A DNA stretch of 58,136 bases, from the IMG/VR virus record IMGVR_UViG_3300019886_000006, positions 1 through 58,136 of that record. One strand, given 5' to 3'. Shown piece by piece: positions 1 through 8,994 of this stretch. Source of the DNA: a virus. The first letter of the stretch is position 1. Each line of letters starts with the position of its first letter. The notes below the pieces were generated by a model that made no database searches, was not told the origin of the DNA, and saw only the letters and a list, made by a program, of their open reading frames with translations. The position numbers and the translations under genes are program-made.

Positions 1-276
1 ACTAGATTTAGGTTCCTAGCCAATGATGCCCCGCATAAAAGTCTACACGATAATACTATAGCGGAAAAACACAAAGTTGATTATTCAAGATTTAATCTTA
101 ATCAGAAGAGGGAATATTGGGATAATTATCTTAAAACACTAAAATCTGGAGATAGTTTCATAGAACTATGCTCAAATCGAATTGATATAAGAAGATCGGC
201 TAGTCGATTAGGATATAAAGTAATTAGTAAAAACACAGAAGATAAAGGCATAACTAGATTTTGGGTTGTAAAATGA
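1..276 (+). CDS. 3' end of an unrecognised protein gene (partial)
   Basis: An open frame enters from the left edge and ends at TGA 274-276, giving 91 residues that finish ITRFWVVK. The piece is charged, with an Arg/Ser-rich stretch (IDIRRSASRLGYK) near its end that may be a helical nucleic-acid-binding segment; that is a guess. The stop overlaps the ATG of the next gene as ATGA, so the two are probably translationally coupled. I recognise no family and the N-terminus is outside the window. Confidence 0.7.
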   Translation, partial: TRFRFLANDAPHKSLHDNTIAEKHKVDYSRFNLNQKREYWDNYLKTLKSGDSFIELCSNRIDIRRSASRLGYKVISKNTEDKGITRFWVVK

Positions 277-473
277 AATTAGGAGATAAGGTTGTTTATT
301 TGGAAAGACCTAATGAAGTGTATATAGTGAATAACCTAGTATCCTTTGGAACAGACAAAGACATTCAATGTGTAAACGAGAAAAACAAAGCTATTATATA
401 TAACTTACCTAAAATCAAATTAATTGCGTACCCTTTAACAAGATTACAAAAAGTAATCTACGGAGTAAATTAA
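273..473 (+). CDS. Small GDxV-type protein with C-terminal VIYG tag (copy 1)
   Basis: This 66-residue protein starts at ATG 273, which overlaps the previous stop (ATGA). Its N-terminus MKLGDKVVYL has the Gly-Asp-x-Val pattern of small SH3/KOW-like beta-barrels. It ends LTRLQKVIYGVN, the tail shared by twelve genes here. The Gly-Val codons read CGGAGT and place a GGAG ribosome-binding sequence 8 nt before the ATG of the next gene at 474. Function is unknown; the barrel assignment is inferred from pattern only. Confidence 0.8.
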   Translation: MKLGDKVVYLERPNEVYIVNNLVSFGTDKDIQCVNEKNKAIIYNLPKIKLIAYPLTRLQKVIYGVN

Positions 474-761
474 ATGAAAAACTGGTTACTTAAACTATAT
501 CATGCTTTTTTAAAAGGTCTATCAAAATACTTAGTTACGGAATTAAAAGAATTTATGTTTGAAGAAATCTATAAAAGATATAAGTTTGAAAAATGGGTTT
601 CTCTTAACGGGGAATTTATAGTTCGTCAGAGAGCTATATCTGCAATGGAAAATCAGAGGCGCCCTTCTGATGAAGAACTATATAATCGGTTCTCTAAAAC
701 CAGAATTAGTGACCGCCCTACATTAGATACTATCGATTTAGCTTCAAATACAGAAGAATAA
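474..761 (+). CDS. Hypothetical protein, 95 aa
   Basis: The gene starts directly after the VIYG-tagged gene and uses the GGAG that lies inside that gene's last codons. The protein begins with an amphipathic helix rich in Leu, Lys and Tyr (MKNWLLKLYHAFLKGL) and ends in a polar, acidic tail. I see no known motif. A promoter follows before the next gene, so this may be the last gene of the upstream unit. Confidence 0.65.
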   Translation: MKNWLLKLYHAFLKGLSKYLVTELKEFMFEEIYKRYKFEKWVSLNGEFIVRQRAISAMENQRRPSDEELYNRFSKTRISDRPTLDTIDLASNTEE

Positions 762-822
762 GTATTAAAAAGTAAATAATATCATATACTTGTAATTATA
801 CTAAAATTATATGTCAAATTTA

Positions 823-851
823 TTGACATATCATAATAAGTCATATATTAT
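823..851 (+). promoter_or_regulatory. Sigma70-type promoter TTGACA-N17-TATTAT
   Basis: TTGACA at 823-828 is followed after 17 nt by TATTAT at 846-851. This is a perfect -35 and a 5/6 match to the -10. The predicted start near 858 leaves a short leader containing AGGAGG ahead of ATG 868. The 762-867 gap holds nothing else that I can see. It is likely read by the host RNA polymerase. Confidence 0.65.
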
Positions 852-867
852 TTATACAGGAGGAATA

Positions 868-1218
868 ATGAAATTAATCAATAAATTAAAGTCTTACTTA
901 CCAACACCTTTACCAAAAGGGCTAACTGAGTTTAATATTTGGGCGGATAATATTATCGAATTATCAGGGAAATATGCTGATATCGATTCAATGAAATGGA
1001 CCCTTTGTAACATTGTCTTAAGTTTGCCAACTACTTGTAATTCAAAACCAAAGAACCATTTTGTTAAAGTTTTGCATAAAGCAGCTGCTAACCAAGTAGT
1101 TTCTTATGCTATTAATGAAATTAAAGATAACCAAAAAAGAATGGCTGAAGAACAAGCCAAAAAACAAGAAGTAACAGCATCAGATAAGACAACAAGTGGC
1201 GAAGAAACGAAAACTTAA
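868..1218 (+). CDS. Hypothetical phage protein upstream of terminase, 116 aa
   Basis: I chose ATG 868 over an upstream ATG at 811 because AGGAGG sits 4-5 nt before it and a sigma70 promoter lies just ahead. The body has a Trp/Leu-rich helical core (FNIWADNIIELSGKYADIDSMK) and a Lys/Glu-rich tail. Similar short proteins are common just ahead of terminase genes in podoviruses, but no function is established. It overlaps the next gene by 23 nt. Confidence 0.75.
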   Translation: MKLINKLKSYLPTPLPKGLTEFNIWADNIIELSGKYADIDSMKWTLCNIVLSLPTTCNSKPKNHFVKVLHKAAANQVVSYAINEIKDNQKRMAEEQAKKQEVTASDKTTSGEETKT

Positions 1219-1672
1219 TTATATCCAAGAACGGAATAAATGGTACGCGAAACTTAAAAAAGAAGGCTTTAAAGATATCGAGTCCTTAAGAGGACAGACA
1301 AAGGTAGATGAGTCTGATAGAATTGGTAGAAATACTTTTACTAGACTACCACAAGGCGCTGCATCTGAAAATAAACTTACTGTTTTACCCGGCGCAGATA
1401 CCTCTAAGAATAGACGAGAACGGTTTAAAACTGCTTATATCGTTCATAAAGCTAAAGAAGACTATTATTATATGACAGAACAATTCCTTAACTCTTATGA
1501 TTTTGAATCAGGCCTAGAAAAAGTAATATGGGAGTATCATTCTAATGGGATGTCTAAAAGAAATATAACTAAAACATTGTTAGGCGTAAAAATTAAAATC
1601 AATAGTACTAAAGTATGGCAGATCATAAATAAACTGTCAAAAATCATGAAAATAGAATTTGGAGTAAAGTAG
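1196..1672 (+). CDS. HTH-like protein upstream of terminase, possibly a small terminase subunit
   Basis: The 158-residue protein starts at GTG 1196 inside the end of the preceding gene. A basic N-terminus is followed by KLKKEGFKDIES, a YYY/FL aromatic segment, and a C-terminal stretch with SKRNITKTLLG and VWQIINKL that looks like a helix-turn-helix. Its place between small head genes and the terminase fits a DNA-recognition role such as a small terminase subunit or a regulator. The choice between them cannot be made from sequence alone. Confidence 0.7.
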   Translation: MAKKRKLNYIQERNKWYAKLKKEGFKDIESLRGQTKVDESDRIGRNTFTRLPQGAASENKLTVLPGADTSKNRRERFKTAYIVHKAKEDYYYMTEQFLNSYDFESGLEKVIWEYHSNGMSKRNITKTLLGVKIKINSTKVWQIINKLSKIMKIEFGVK

Positions 1673-2089
1673 TTGGACGATTTTTCAGAGTTATATGATA
1701 TAAGAGACAGCGTGGATGACGACAGGAACTTCATTCTCTCTACGGCTTTACGTGGATTATATTATGGTGATAGTTGGTTCTCATTGATTCCCAAAGACAT
1801 ATTTATGGGGTATTATGAGCCTATTCTTAAAGCTATGATACTGAAGTGTAATGTTAAAGTCGCATGCCTTCCAGATGACCCGTCAGTCATCATAGGATAT
1901 AGTATTTTAAGCCCAGATTATCAGGCAATTGTATGGGTATATGTAAAACAAGCATGGCGAAAAAAAGGTATAGCCAAATCTTTAGTCCCTAAGCATCCTA
2001 TTGCTGTCATGCACCTTACTAGATTAGGCAAAACTTTATTAACTAAGTTTCCAACTACTATATTTAATCCATTCTTTCAACTTAACTAA
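1673..2089 (+). CDS. GNAT-like acetyltransferase domain protein, 138 aa
   Basis: The gene starts at TTG 1673, preceded by GGAGTAAAG and abutting the previous TAG. The protein has beta-strand segments SVIIGYSIL and QAIVWVYVKQAWRKKGIAKSLV. The latter resembles the acetyl-CoA-binding Q/RxxGxG/A loop of GNAT proteins, with KKGIA in place of the classical form. Substrate is unknown. A second GNAT-like gene lies at 22910-23329. Such genes are frequent near phage terminases. Confidence 0.65.
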   Translation: MDDFSELYDIRDSVDDDRNFILSTALRGLYYGDSWFSLIPKDIFMGYYEPILKAMILKCNVKVACLPDDPSVIIGYSILSPDYQAIVWVYVKQAWRKKGIAKSLVPKHPIAVMHLTRLGKTLLTKFPTTIFNPFFQLN

Positions 2090-2100
2090 AGGAGTTATAA

Positions 2101-2367
2101 ATGAAAGGTTTTTCAAGCAGATTCATGAAACGAGATAAACAGGTTTCTCTTAAACCACAGCCGCCACGAGAAATCAGCGAAATTACTAAAGAATATTCAG
2201 AGCAACTAGGTAAAGCTGCTCAAGCTGGGTACCAAGTCTATGTATATCAAAAAGAATTGGCTCGATTAAATGACCGACTAGAACAGCTTAATCTAGAAGC
2301 TGCTAGTCGTAATAAACTAGACTTAGACACTAAGAAAAACGAGGTTGCAGATGAGCAAACTAAATAA
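2101..2367 (+). CDS. Hypothetical coiled-coil protein, 88 aa
   Basis: AAAGGAG precedes ATG 2101. After a basic N-terminus with MKGFSSRFMKRDK the protein has a long heptad-rich stretch (ELARLNDRLEQLNLEAASR) that predicts a coiled coil, then a charged tail. It overlaps the next gene by 17 nt. It lies in the pre-terminase cluster; its role is unknown. Confidence 0.7.
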   Translation: MKGFSSRFMKRDKQVSLKPQPPREISEITKEYSEQLGKAAQAGYQVYVYQKELARLNDRLEQLNLEAASRNKLDLDTKKNEVADEQTK

Positions 2368-2608
2368 TACCAAGGTTGATTATGCTAGAGCCCACGGCAC
2401 GGTATTTGTTCCAGATCTAGGACAATTTGGACCAGAGTTAAATGTAAAGACTCCAGGCGGTAGAATCAAGGATATGGAGATTGATGAGCCTTTTCTGGTA
2501 GTTACTATCGAAAACAATTTGAAACAGTTGGTTACTATTCCCGTACCTTTAGCGAATGTATCACATATGAGAACGGCTCCTAAAGTTGAAAAGAATAATA
2601 AAGCCTAA
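2351..2608 (+). CDS. Hypothetical protein, 85 aa
   Basis: I chose ATG 2351 (MSKLNNTKVDYARAHG) over the in-frame TTG two codons earlier. The protein appears all-beta, with short hydrophobic strands (EPFLVVTIENN, LVTIPVPLANVSHM), and could be a small barrel. It overlaps the terminase gene by 23 nt, so the two are coupled. No family is recognised. Confidence 0.7.
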   Translation: MSKLNNTKVDYARAHGTVFVPDLGQFGPELNVKTPGGRIKDMEIDEPFLVVTIENNLKQLVTIPVPLANVSHMRTAPKVEKNNKA

Positions 2609-4019
2609 TACGTCTCTTAAAGATGCTAGCGGTTCATATTATAATCCTTATGATAAATTAAGGCTTACTAGTATGTTCCCACAGCAAGATGCATTTGTTA
2701 AAGACGATTCAAGATATATAGCCGCGCAGTGTAGTCGCAGAGCCGGTAAATCTAACGGCCTGGCACTGCGTTTTTTTAACACAATGTACAAATACCCTGG
2801 TTGTTCCTGTATATACCTAGCCCTTACTAAAGACTCGGCTAAAGATATTATGTGGCCAGTACTTCAAGAATTGAACGATAAGTATAACCTTGGGTGTGAG
2901 TTTAAAGAGTCTAAGCTGATTATGACTCATCCTAATGGCTCAAGACTTATGCTTTATGGTGCAGACATGCCAAACTTTATAAGACGTCTTAAAGGACAGA
3001 AATCACCAGGTATAGGGGTTGATGAGAGTCAAGATTTTGGAGTACATTTAGAAAGTCTTATAAATGACGTTTTAACTCCTATGTTAGTAGATTATAAAGA
3101 ATCATGGTTAGCCATTGTAGGAACACCAGGGCCAGTGCCTCAAGGATATTACTTTGAGGTGACTAATAATAAGAGATTTGGGTATAGTGTTCATAGCTGG
3201 ACTATTTTAGATAATCCATACATTGTAGATGCCAAAGACTTCATAGCAGATATGATAGCCAAAAGAGAATGGCAACCTGATCATCCAACACTCCGTAGAG
3301 AGTGGAGAAATGAGTGGGTTTTAGATACCGAGTCTCTTTGGATTAGGTATAAAAAAGAGATTAATGATTTCGATACTTTACCCCTTGAAGTAAAGAAATG
3401 GAATTATGTCATGGGTATTGATATCGGGTTTAAAGATGCCGATGCCATTGCAGTACTAGCCTGGTCAGACGAGTGTAAGACTACATATCTAGTAGAAGAG
3501 ATTATTACTACTAAACAAGATATTACTTCTCTTATGGAACAAATAGAAAGTACTCGCAAAAAGTATAATGCCTATAAAATGGTTATAGATCAAGGCGGTC
3601 TTGGCCTTAAAATAGCCGAAGAGATGCGTAGAAGGCATGCCGTTCCTGTAGAAGCTGCAGATAAGAAATTAAAGGCTGAGAATGTAGGTATATTAAACGA
3701 CGAGCTTAGATTAGGTAAATTAAAGGCTAGGGCCAATTCTAGATTCGCTCAAGACAGCTATATGATCCAAATCGATTGGAAGCATAGCCGACCAGATAAA
3801 ATAGTTATCAAGAAAGATCCTCATAGCGATATAATCGATGCCGTTCTCTACGCCCATAAAGAATCATATGCTTTTACATATGAGCCAGAGGTTAAGAAAC
3901 CTAAGTACGGATCAAAAGAATGGGCAGAAGCTCAACAAGGCTCTATGTTTGAGGCTGAATTAGCTGGAATGCAGCAAGAACAAGACATTAATCGTAAATT
4001 ATATGGTGATTTTGACTAA
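2586..4019 (+). CDS. terL: Terminase large subunit (TerL)
   Basis: This 477-residue protein is the DNA-packaging motor. The N-terminal ATPase shows a Walker A variant SRRAGKSNG (about residues 50-58) and a Walker B ending in GIGVDES (about 143-149). The C-terminal RNase H-like nuclease shows a first acidic strand GIDIGFKDAD (about 277-286), a central VIDQGGLG and a last acidic site SDIIDAV. Length and order fit phage TerL. The start is TTG 2586, overlapping the previous gene. A phage-type promoter follows 7 nt after the stop. Confidence 0.93.
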   Translation: MKRIIKPNTSLKDASGSYYNPYDKLRLTSMFPQQDAFVKDDSRYIAAQCSRRAGKSNGLALRFFNTMYKYPGCSCIYLALTKDSAKDIMWPVLQELNDKYNLGCEFKESKLIMTHPNGSRLMLYGADMPNFIRRLKGQKSPGIGVDESQDFGVHLESLINDVLTPMLVDYKESWLAIVGTPGPVPQGYYFEVTNNKRFGYSVHSWTILDNPYIVDAKDFIADMIAKREWQPDHPTLRREWRNEWVLDTESLWIRYKKEINDFDTLPLEVKKWNYVMGIDIGFKDADAIAVLAWSDECKTTYLVEEIITTKQDITSLMEQIESTRKKYNAYKMVIDQGGLGLKIAEEMRRRHAVPVEAADKKLKAENVGILNDELRLGKLKARANSRFAQDSYMIQIDWKHSRPDKIVIKKDPHSDIIDAVLYAHKESYAFTYEPEVKKPKYGSKEWAEAQQGSMFEAELAGMQQEQDINRKLYGDFD

Positions 4020-4025
4020 TTATTA

Positions 4026-4043
4026 CCTAATACGCTATATTAA
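4026..4043 (+). promoter_or_regulatory. Phage-type promoter site 1 (CCTAATACGCTATATTAA)
   Basis: The first of four nearly identical sites in the window. The core TAATACGCTATATTA shares TAATACG and CTATA with the T7 RNA polymerase consensus. It lies directly after the terminase and 14 nt before the AUU-start gene that opens the head module. No phage RNA polymerase gene is present in the window, so the polymerase is inferred. Confidence 0.75.
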
Positions 4044-4057
4044 GCCTCGGAGGGTAT

Positions 4058-4321
4058 ATTCTTCCATTTCTTAATAAAGCAAAAAAACCTCAAACTGGCG
4101 TTATAATTGCTACTAGATCACCTGATAAACAAAGTGATAATCAAGAAGATAGCCGTCCTCTTCAATCATGCGCTAAAGAACTTATAGACGCAGTACACGC
4201 AAAAGACCCTAATGCCGTAGAAACGGCTCTAAGATCCGCTTTTCAAATCCTAGACTCTGAGCCCCATGAAGAGGGTGAATATATCCAGCCTCATAATTAC
4301 GAAGCATCTAAAACTAAATAA
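4058..4321 (+). CDS. Small head-module protein using a non-AUG (AUU) start
   Basis: An open frame from ATT 4058 to TAA 4319-4321 gives 87 residues beginning (M)LPFLNKAKKPQTGVIIATR. CGGAGGG at 4048-4054 ends only 3 nt before the ATT. There is no ATG, GTG or TTG in a sensible position. From memory, small proteins starting MLPFL and continuing with TGVI occur beside podovirus portal genes; that family match supports both the frame and the start. The rest is polar and acidic (CAKELIDAVHAKDPNAVET). AUU starts are known from bacterial infC and are sensitive to IF3. Confidence 0.75.
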   Translation: MLPFLNKAKKPQTGVIIATRSPDKQSDNQEDSRPLQSCAKELIDAVHAKDPNAVETALRSAFQILDSEPHEEGEYIQPHNYEASKTK

Positions 4322-4329
4322 AGGAAATT

Positions 4330-5580
4330 ATGCCCCTTATTAAATCAAAATCTAAAAAAGCATTCTCTAAAAACGTTGAAACAGAAATGGATTCAGGCAA
4401 ACCTCAAAACCAGAGTCTTGCAATTGCATATTCTGTTAAACGTAAAGCTAAGAAAAAAGCATCTGGCGGTACTGTAAATTCTGGTAGTTCTACAATGAAT
4501 TACGCTGATGGTGGCGATGTAGATCACGTTAAAGAATTAGACGAAACAAAACAAAAACTTTTTGATCATTTGCAAAATAGTAGATTTTCAAAACCAGATT
4601 CCGCTGAAAAAAAAGCAGATATAACTAGACTAAAAGCTAAAAAAGCAATGCATGAAGCTGCATTATCTTCAAAATACGCAGAAGGCGGCGAGATATCAGC
4701 TAAGACTGAGAAACGCTCAATGCCTAATATGAAATACAATGATTCTATGCAAGTAGGCGAAAACTCTAATAAAAAAGAGCTTATTGATGACCAATGGACT
4801 TCTCGCCCAGACATTAAACAAAGTACTAAAGGTATGAGAACAACTCCTATCAAGCACCCTAAAATGGTTGCATCAAATGTATTACAAGCACGCCTTCGTG
4901 ATGAGGAAGATGACCTCCAAACCTCAGCAGGTGTTAATAATGGACCTCAACGTCAACCGCCTGAACATGACAATGAAGAAGACCCTAATCGACAAGGCAA
5001 GACTCCATATGATGAAGCAACTAGCCGCAGAGGCTATGCAAATGGCGGTACAGTAGATCCTGATCATTCAGGTAATACCCATAATCTTAAAGTAGACAAC
5101 GAATATGGCGGTAATGCAGAAGAAGACAACCAAGAAGATCCAGCTGGTTTAACAGAAGATAATGATCAGATGCGCCCGGCTAAAGAAGAATATATGGCTG
5201 ATCATATGCAAATGCTTGCAGAAGGCGGTATTGCAGATGAAGAAGAAATCGAACATGCAGCATCTATTGCAGCTGCTATCATGGCGCGACGTAAAATGGC
5301 ATCTGGGGGTTCTGTTGAATCAGGTTCAGAAGATATGAATATGGCTGATGGCGGTCAAGTCGATATAGAAGATAACAACAATGAAGAGCCAAACGAGTAT
5401 TATCATCTAAATGAAGAAGATGTACTAGATCATGATATGAATGCTGGCATGCCATCAAACGGTCAACCAAAAGATTCTAATGAACATGGTGATGTATTAG
5501 AAGACGAAGATGAGCACAGCGGTTCACTTGCATTTAAGATTCGCGCTAAATCTAAGAAACGTTCGCCTATCACAAGGTAA
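4330..5580 (+). CDS. Acidic head-module protein with repeated A-x-G-G motifs, 416 aa
   Basis: AAGGAAATT precedes ATG 4330. A basic N-terminus (SKSKKAFSKNVETEM, then LAIAYSVKRKAKKK) is followed by a long, low-complexity acidic region. Short motifs recur through it: ASGGTV, YADGGDV, YAEGGEI, YANGGTV, LAEGGIA, MASGGSV and MADGGQV. The same motif recurs in two ejection-type proteins at 24-28 kb. The protein is probably virion-associated. Whether the motif is a cleavage, docking or linker element is unknown. Confidence 0.75.
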   Translation: MPLIKSKSKKAFSKNVETEMDSGKPQNQSLAIAYSVKRKAKKKASGGTVNSGSSTMNYADGGDVDHVKELDETKQKLFDHLQNSRFSKPDSAEKKADITRLKAKKAMHEAALSSKYAEGGEISAKTEKRSMPNMKYNDSMQVGENSNKKELIDDQWTSRPDIKQSTKGMRTTPIKHPKMVASNVLQARLRDEEDDLQTSAGVNNGPQRQPPEHDNEEDPNRQGKTPYDEATSRRGYANGGTVDPDHSGNTHNLKVDNEYGGNAEEDNQEDPAGLTEDNDQMRPAKEEYMADHMQMLAEGGIADEEEIEHAASIAAAIMARRKMASGGSVESGSEDMNMADGGQVDIEDNNNEEPNEYYHLNEEDVLDHDMNAGMPSNGQPKDSNEHGDVLEDEDEHSGSLAFKIRAKSKKRSPITR

Positions 5581-5583
5581 ATA

Positions 5584-5847
5584 ATGATTAAAGATATTAA
5601 AGACTTAGCCAAGGTTATATCACTTTGTCGTAAGACAGGTGTTGCCTTTCTTAAACTAGGTGATTTAGAACTCCAATTAGGTAATTCTCCTATTAAACCG
5701 TCTAAGTTCTTATCAGAGATTCCTGAAGCTAACTTGAAAATACCTAAACCTAATCTAATCGATCAAGGTCCAGATATCATCGAAACACCAAATGCATTAT
5801 CAGAAGAGGATCAACTCTTCTATTCCGCTAGAGAGCATAATAACTAA
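5584..5847 (+). CDS. Hypothetical protein between head genes, 87 aa
   Basis: ATG 5584 follows AAGGTAAAT. An N-terminal helix (IKDIKDLAKVISLCRKTG) is followed by FLKLGDLELQLG and a proline-rich linker (PEANLKIPKPNLIDQGP). Its stop overlaps the portal start by 1 nt (TAATG). Small proteins are common at this place, just before a portal gene; function is unknown. Confidence 0.7.
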   Translation: MIKDIKDLAKVISLCRKTGVAFLKLGDLELQLGNSPIKPSKFLSEIPEANLKIPKPNLIDQGPDIIETPNALSEEDQLFYSAREHNN

Positions 5848-7760
5848 TGAAGGTTAAAGCCAGCAAAGCTCCTAACTCAGTTACTTTCAAGACAAAGCCA
5901 GACATGGCTAACATGACTCTTGAACAATGGTGGACAGTAAAGGACTCAGACAAGGCGGCATCTTTTATGCTGACTTCTGCCGCATATTTAAAAGAGTCTC
6001 AGAATTTTATATACCGACAAACATCAATATATGCAAGGCTTTATGGAAATCAGTCTCTATACTCTTTCGCTGGGGCCAATACGAATAAGATGGATGACCA
6101 GAAAGGGCTTCCGCAAGACCGCCCCACATTTAACCTCATACAGTCTGTTACTGACACGCTGGTCTCTAGGATATCGCAGAGTCGCCCTCAGCCTGTGTTC
6201 CTTACCGACAATGGCGATTACAAACAACGTAACCTCGCAAAAAAGCTCAATAATTTCATCCAAGGCGAGTTCTTCTCGACTAAGGCTTATGAAAAAGCCA
6301 CAATAGCACTAAGAGATGCATTAGTCCAAGGCACTGGTATTCTTCATGTATATGAAACTCCTGATCATAAAGCCGAATTAGAAAGAGTACTTCTTACAGA
6401 GTTACTTATAGACCCTAATGAAGGTATGTATGGAAACCCGAGACAACTTTATCGTATGAAGTTAGTTGATCGTGATGTCCTTCATGCAGCATTCCCTAAA
6501 CTAGAAGAAAAGATTATTCTAGCAGCTAAAGGTACCCCAGACAATAGCTCAGACTCATCTAAATAAGTATCAGACTTAGTAATGGTAGTAGAAGGATGGC
6601 ATCTACGTTCAGGTAAGAATGCCAAAGACGGTAGACATACCTTGGCTATATCTACTGGCTCATTATTAGATGAAGAATATATCAAAGATAGATTCCCGTT
6701 CTCATTTATTCATTACTCACCAAGACTACTAGGTTTTTGGAGCCAAGGTGTAGCCGAACAGCTTATGGGAACGCAAATGGAGCTGAACTCAATTTTATAC
6801 ACTATCTCTAGAGCAATTAAACTAGTAGGTGTACCAAGAGTATTCCAAGAAGACGGTTCTAAAGTCCTTAATGCCGCCCATAACAATGAGATAGGCACGA
6901 TAGTAAAGTATCGAGGTACTAAGCCAGAATATGTAGTAGCTCCTTGTAATGCCCCAGAATTATACGCCGAAAGGGATAAGCTCATATCTTATGGATACCA
7001 ACAATCGGGGGTATCAGCCCTACAAGCATCTAGTCAAAAGCCTCAAGGCCTTGACTCAGGTGAAGCTATCCGAACGTATGACGATATTAGTACAGATCGT
7101 TTTGCTAGTCTTGCTCGTCGCTATGATAATCTTTTTATCGACTTAGCCTATCAAATAGTTGATCTTGCTAAGGATATCGCAACAGAACAAGGCGAGTATA
7201 GCACTGTTTATCCTAACAAGAATGGAACAAAAGAAATCGACCTTCCTAAAGCAGCAATGATAGAAGATGCATTCATTGTACAGTGCTTTACACAAAGCTC
7301 ATTGCCTAAAGACCCAGCAGGTAGATTAGCCAAAGTAACTGAGATGGCACAAGCAGGTATGATAAGTCTTCAAGAAGCACGACGATTACTTGATTATCCT
7401 GATCTAGAACAGATAGAAAAGCTAGCTAATGCTGCCGAAGAGCGTATCTTATCGATACTTGATGATATCATAGAATCAGGTAAATACACAAGTCCAGACC
7501 CTTTCATGAACCTAGATCTTGCAACACAGCTAACAACCCAGTATATAAACCTATACGCCCCAGCTAAACTTGAAGAAGCAAAGATGGCTAAACTAAGAGA
7601 CTTCTTTTCCCAAGTCCAAGACCTTAAACAAGCAGCACAACCTCCACAGGTAGCACCCCCTGGTGCTCCAGGAGCCTCACCACAAGACGGAAGCCCACAA
7701 GCCGTACCTCAGGCCCCAAATCAATCTCCTTTATTACCAAACGCTCCTCAGGCCTCTTAA
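5847..7760 (+). CDS. Portal protein, interrupted by an in-frame TAA
   Basis: Two consecutive open stretches in the same frame make one portal protein: residues 1-239 (5847-6566) and a second part continuing past TAA 6564-6566 to 7760. The N-terminal part has the typical WWTVKDSDKAASFM and RPTFNLIQSVTDTL segments. The second part starts VSDLVMVVEGWHLRSG, has LLGFWSQGVAEQLMGTQMEL and QASSQKPQGLDSG, and ends in a Pro/Gln/Ala-rich tail. A downstream ATG at 6582 lacks a ribosome-binding sequence. TCAGACT occurs at 6549 and 6570, exactly 21 nt apart, bracketing the stop. Readthrough, a genuine split, a strain mutation and a consensus error all remain possible. Confidence 0.85.
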
Positions 7761-7763
7761 AAT

Positions 7764-7916
7764 ATGAAAATACCATTTACTAAACTAGAGATAAATTTTT
7801 TGCATGTCCAAGACACTAGCCTTAAAGCATTCCCGGCAAATATACGAGCCCTAGACTTACGAAATAATGCAAAACTAATATTCCAATTAAAACTAACCGT
7901 ACCAGGAGTAAAATAA
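7764..7916 (+). CDS. Small hypothetical protein, 50 aa
   Basis: ATG 7764 lies 3 nt after the portal stop, and TAA 7914-7916 overlaps the scaffold ATG. The 50 residues alternate hydrophobic and basic positions (MKIPFTKLEINFLHV, LDLRNNAKLIFQLKL). The tight spacing on both sides supports translation. No function is recognised. Confidence 0.55.
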   Translation: MKIPFTKLEINFLHVQDTSLKAFPANIRALDLRNNAKLIFQLKLTVPGVK

Positions 7917-8947
7917 TGAAAATCATTCCAGTAGCTAGTCCACATGCCGTAGCCCCAGTAACAAGTAATGCTACTGCTGCTAGGGCTAAAGCCATAGAGG
8001 CATTTAAAGCCGCTTCACCCACACCTGATGTTAATACCCAGGCTCAACCTCCAGTAAATCCTAATTCAGTCCAAGTAGAAGAGCTAGGCGCAGTAAAAGC
8101 ATCTCAAGCCCCTGAAACTACTGAAGAAACTGTAGAGCAAAAAGCCCAAGTTGAAGTCAAACCAGAACCAGCTAAACCTGTTTCTGAAGAATGGGCGAAA
8201 CTTGCAAGACAAGAAAAAGCAATTCGTGCCAAAGCCCAACAACAAGAACAAGCCTTTAAACAACGTGAAGCAGCATTACTAGCTAGAGAATCAGAAGCCA
8301 AGTCCAAATCTGAGTTCAACCAAAAAGGCTATGTCTCATTAGACCGTATTAAAGCAGATATCCTAGGTGTAGCACAAGAAGCAGGTATCTCATATGATGA
8401 GATAGCTAATCAGATGCTTAACCCATCTAAAGTCGATCCTAGAACCCAAAGTCTATTAGACAAGATGCAAGCCAAAATAGACGCTCTTGAAAAATCTACT
8501 TCAGAAAACTCTACTAGACAGACTGAGGCTCAACAACAAGCCTATAACTCAGCTGTACGTCAAATCGAATTAGATACTAAAGCCTTGATTCGATCAGAAC
8601 CAGATATTTTTGAAGCCATTAACCAAACAGGCTCTATTAAAGATGTAGTAGAACTCATCACAGAGACATTCAACAAAGATGGTATCCTCATGACTGTCGA
8701 AGAGGCAGCACATGAAGTAGAACAATACCTCGTAGAAGAGGCAGAAAAACTTAGTAATATGAAAAAAATCCAGAGCAAGCGAAATGCGGCCCAAGTACAA
8801 GCCACACCAGCTAAAACGCAGTCACCAAGCTCGCAATCTCAGACAAGTCAGTCAATAAAAACCTTGACAAATGCCACATCTAGCACCCGGAAGTTGGGAG
8901 CCAGAGAACGTGCTCTATTAGCATTTAAAGGCGAATTAACAAAATAA
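7916..8947 (+). CDS. Scaffolding protein
   Basis: CCAGGAG lies 8 nt ahead of ATG 7916. The protein is 343 residues, Ala/Gln/Glu-rich and highly charged. A Pro/Val/Ala-rich disordered N-terminus is followed by long coiled-coil stretches (EWAKLARQEKAIRAKAQQQE, then QREAALLARESEAKSK), and the C-terminus is basic (ARERALLAFKGELTK). Composition and its position between portal and major capsid gene are those of a podovirus scaffold, which lines the procapsid and leaves on packaging. Confidence 0.85.
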   Translation: MKIIPVASPHAVAPVTSNATAARAKAIEAFKAASPTPDVNTQAQPPVNPNSVQVEELGAVKASQAPETTEETVEQKAQVEVKPEPAKPVSEEWAKLARQEKAIRAKAQQQEQAFKQREAALLARESEAKSKSEFNQKGYVSLDRIKADILGVAQEAGISYDEIANQMLNPSKVDPRTQSLLDKMQAKIDALEKSTSENSTRQTEAQQQAYNSAVRQIELDTKALIRSEPDIFEAINQTGSIKDVVELITETFNKDGILMTVEEAAHEVEQYLVEEAEKLSNMKKIQSKRNAAQVQATPAKTQSPSSQSQTSQSIKTLTNATSSTRKLGARERALLAFKGELTK

Positions 8948-8994
8948 TCTGACATGGTGTTGGGTTATAAATTTTAACATTAAGGAGAATTATT

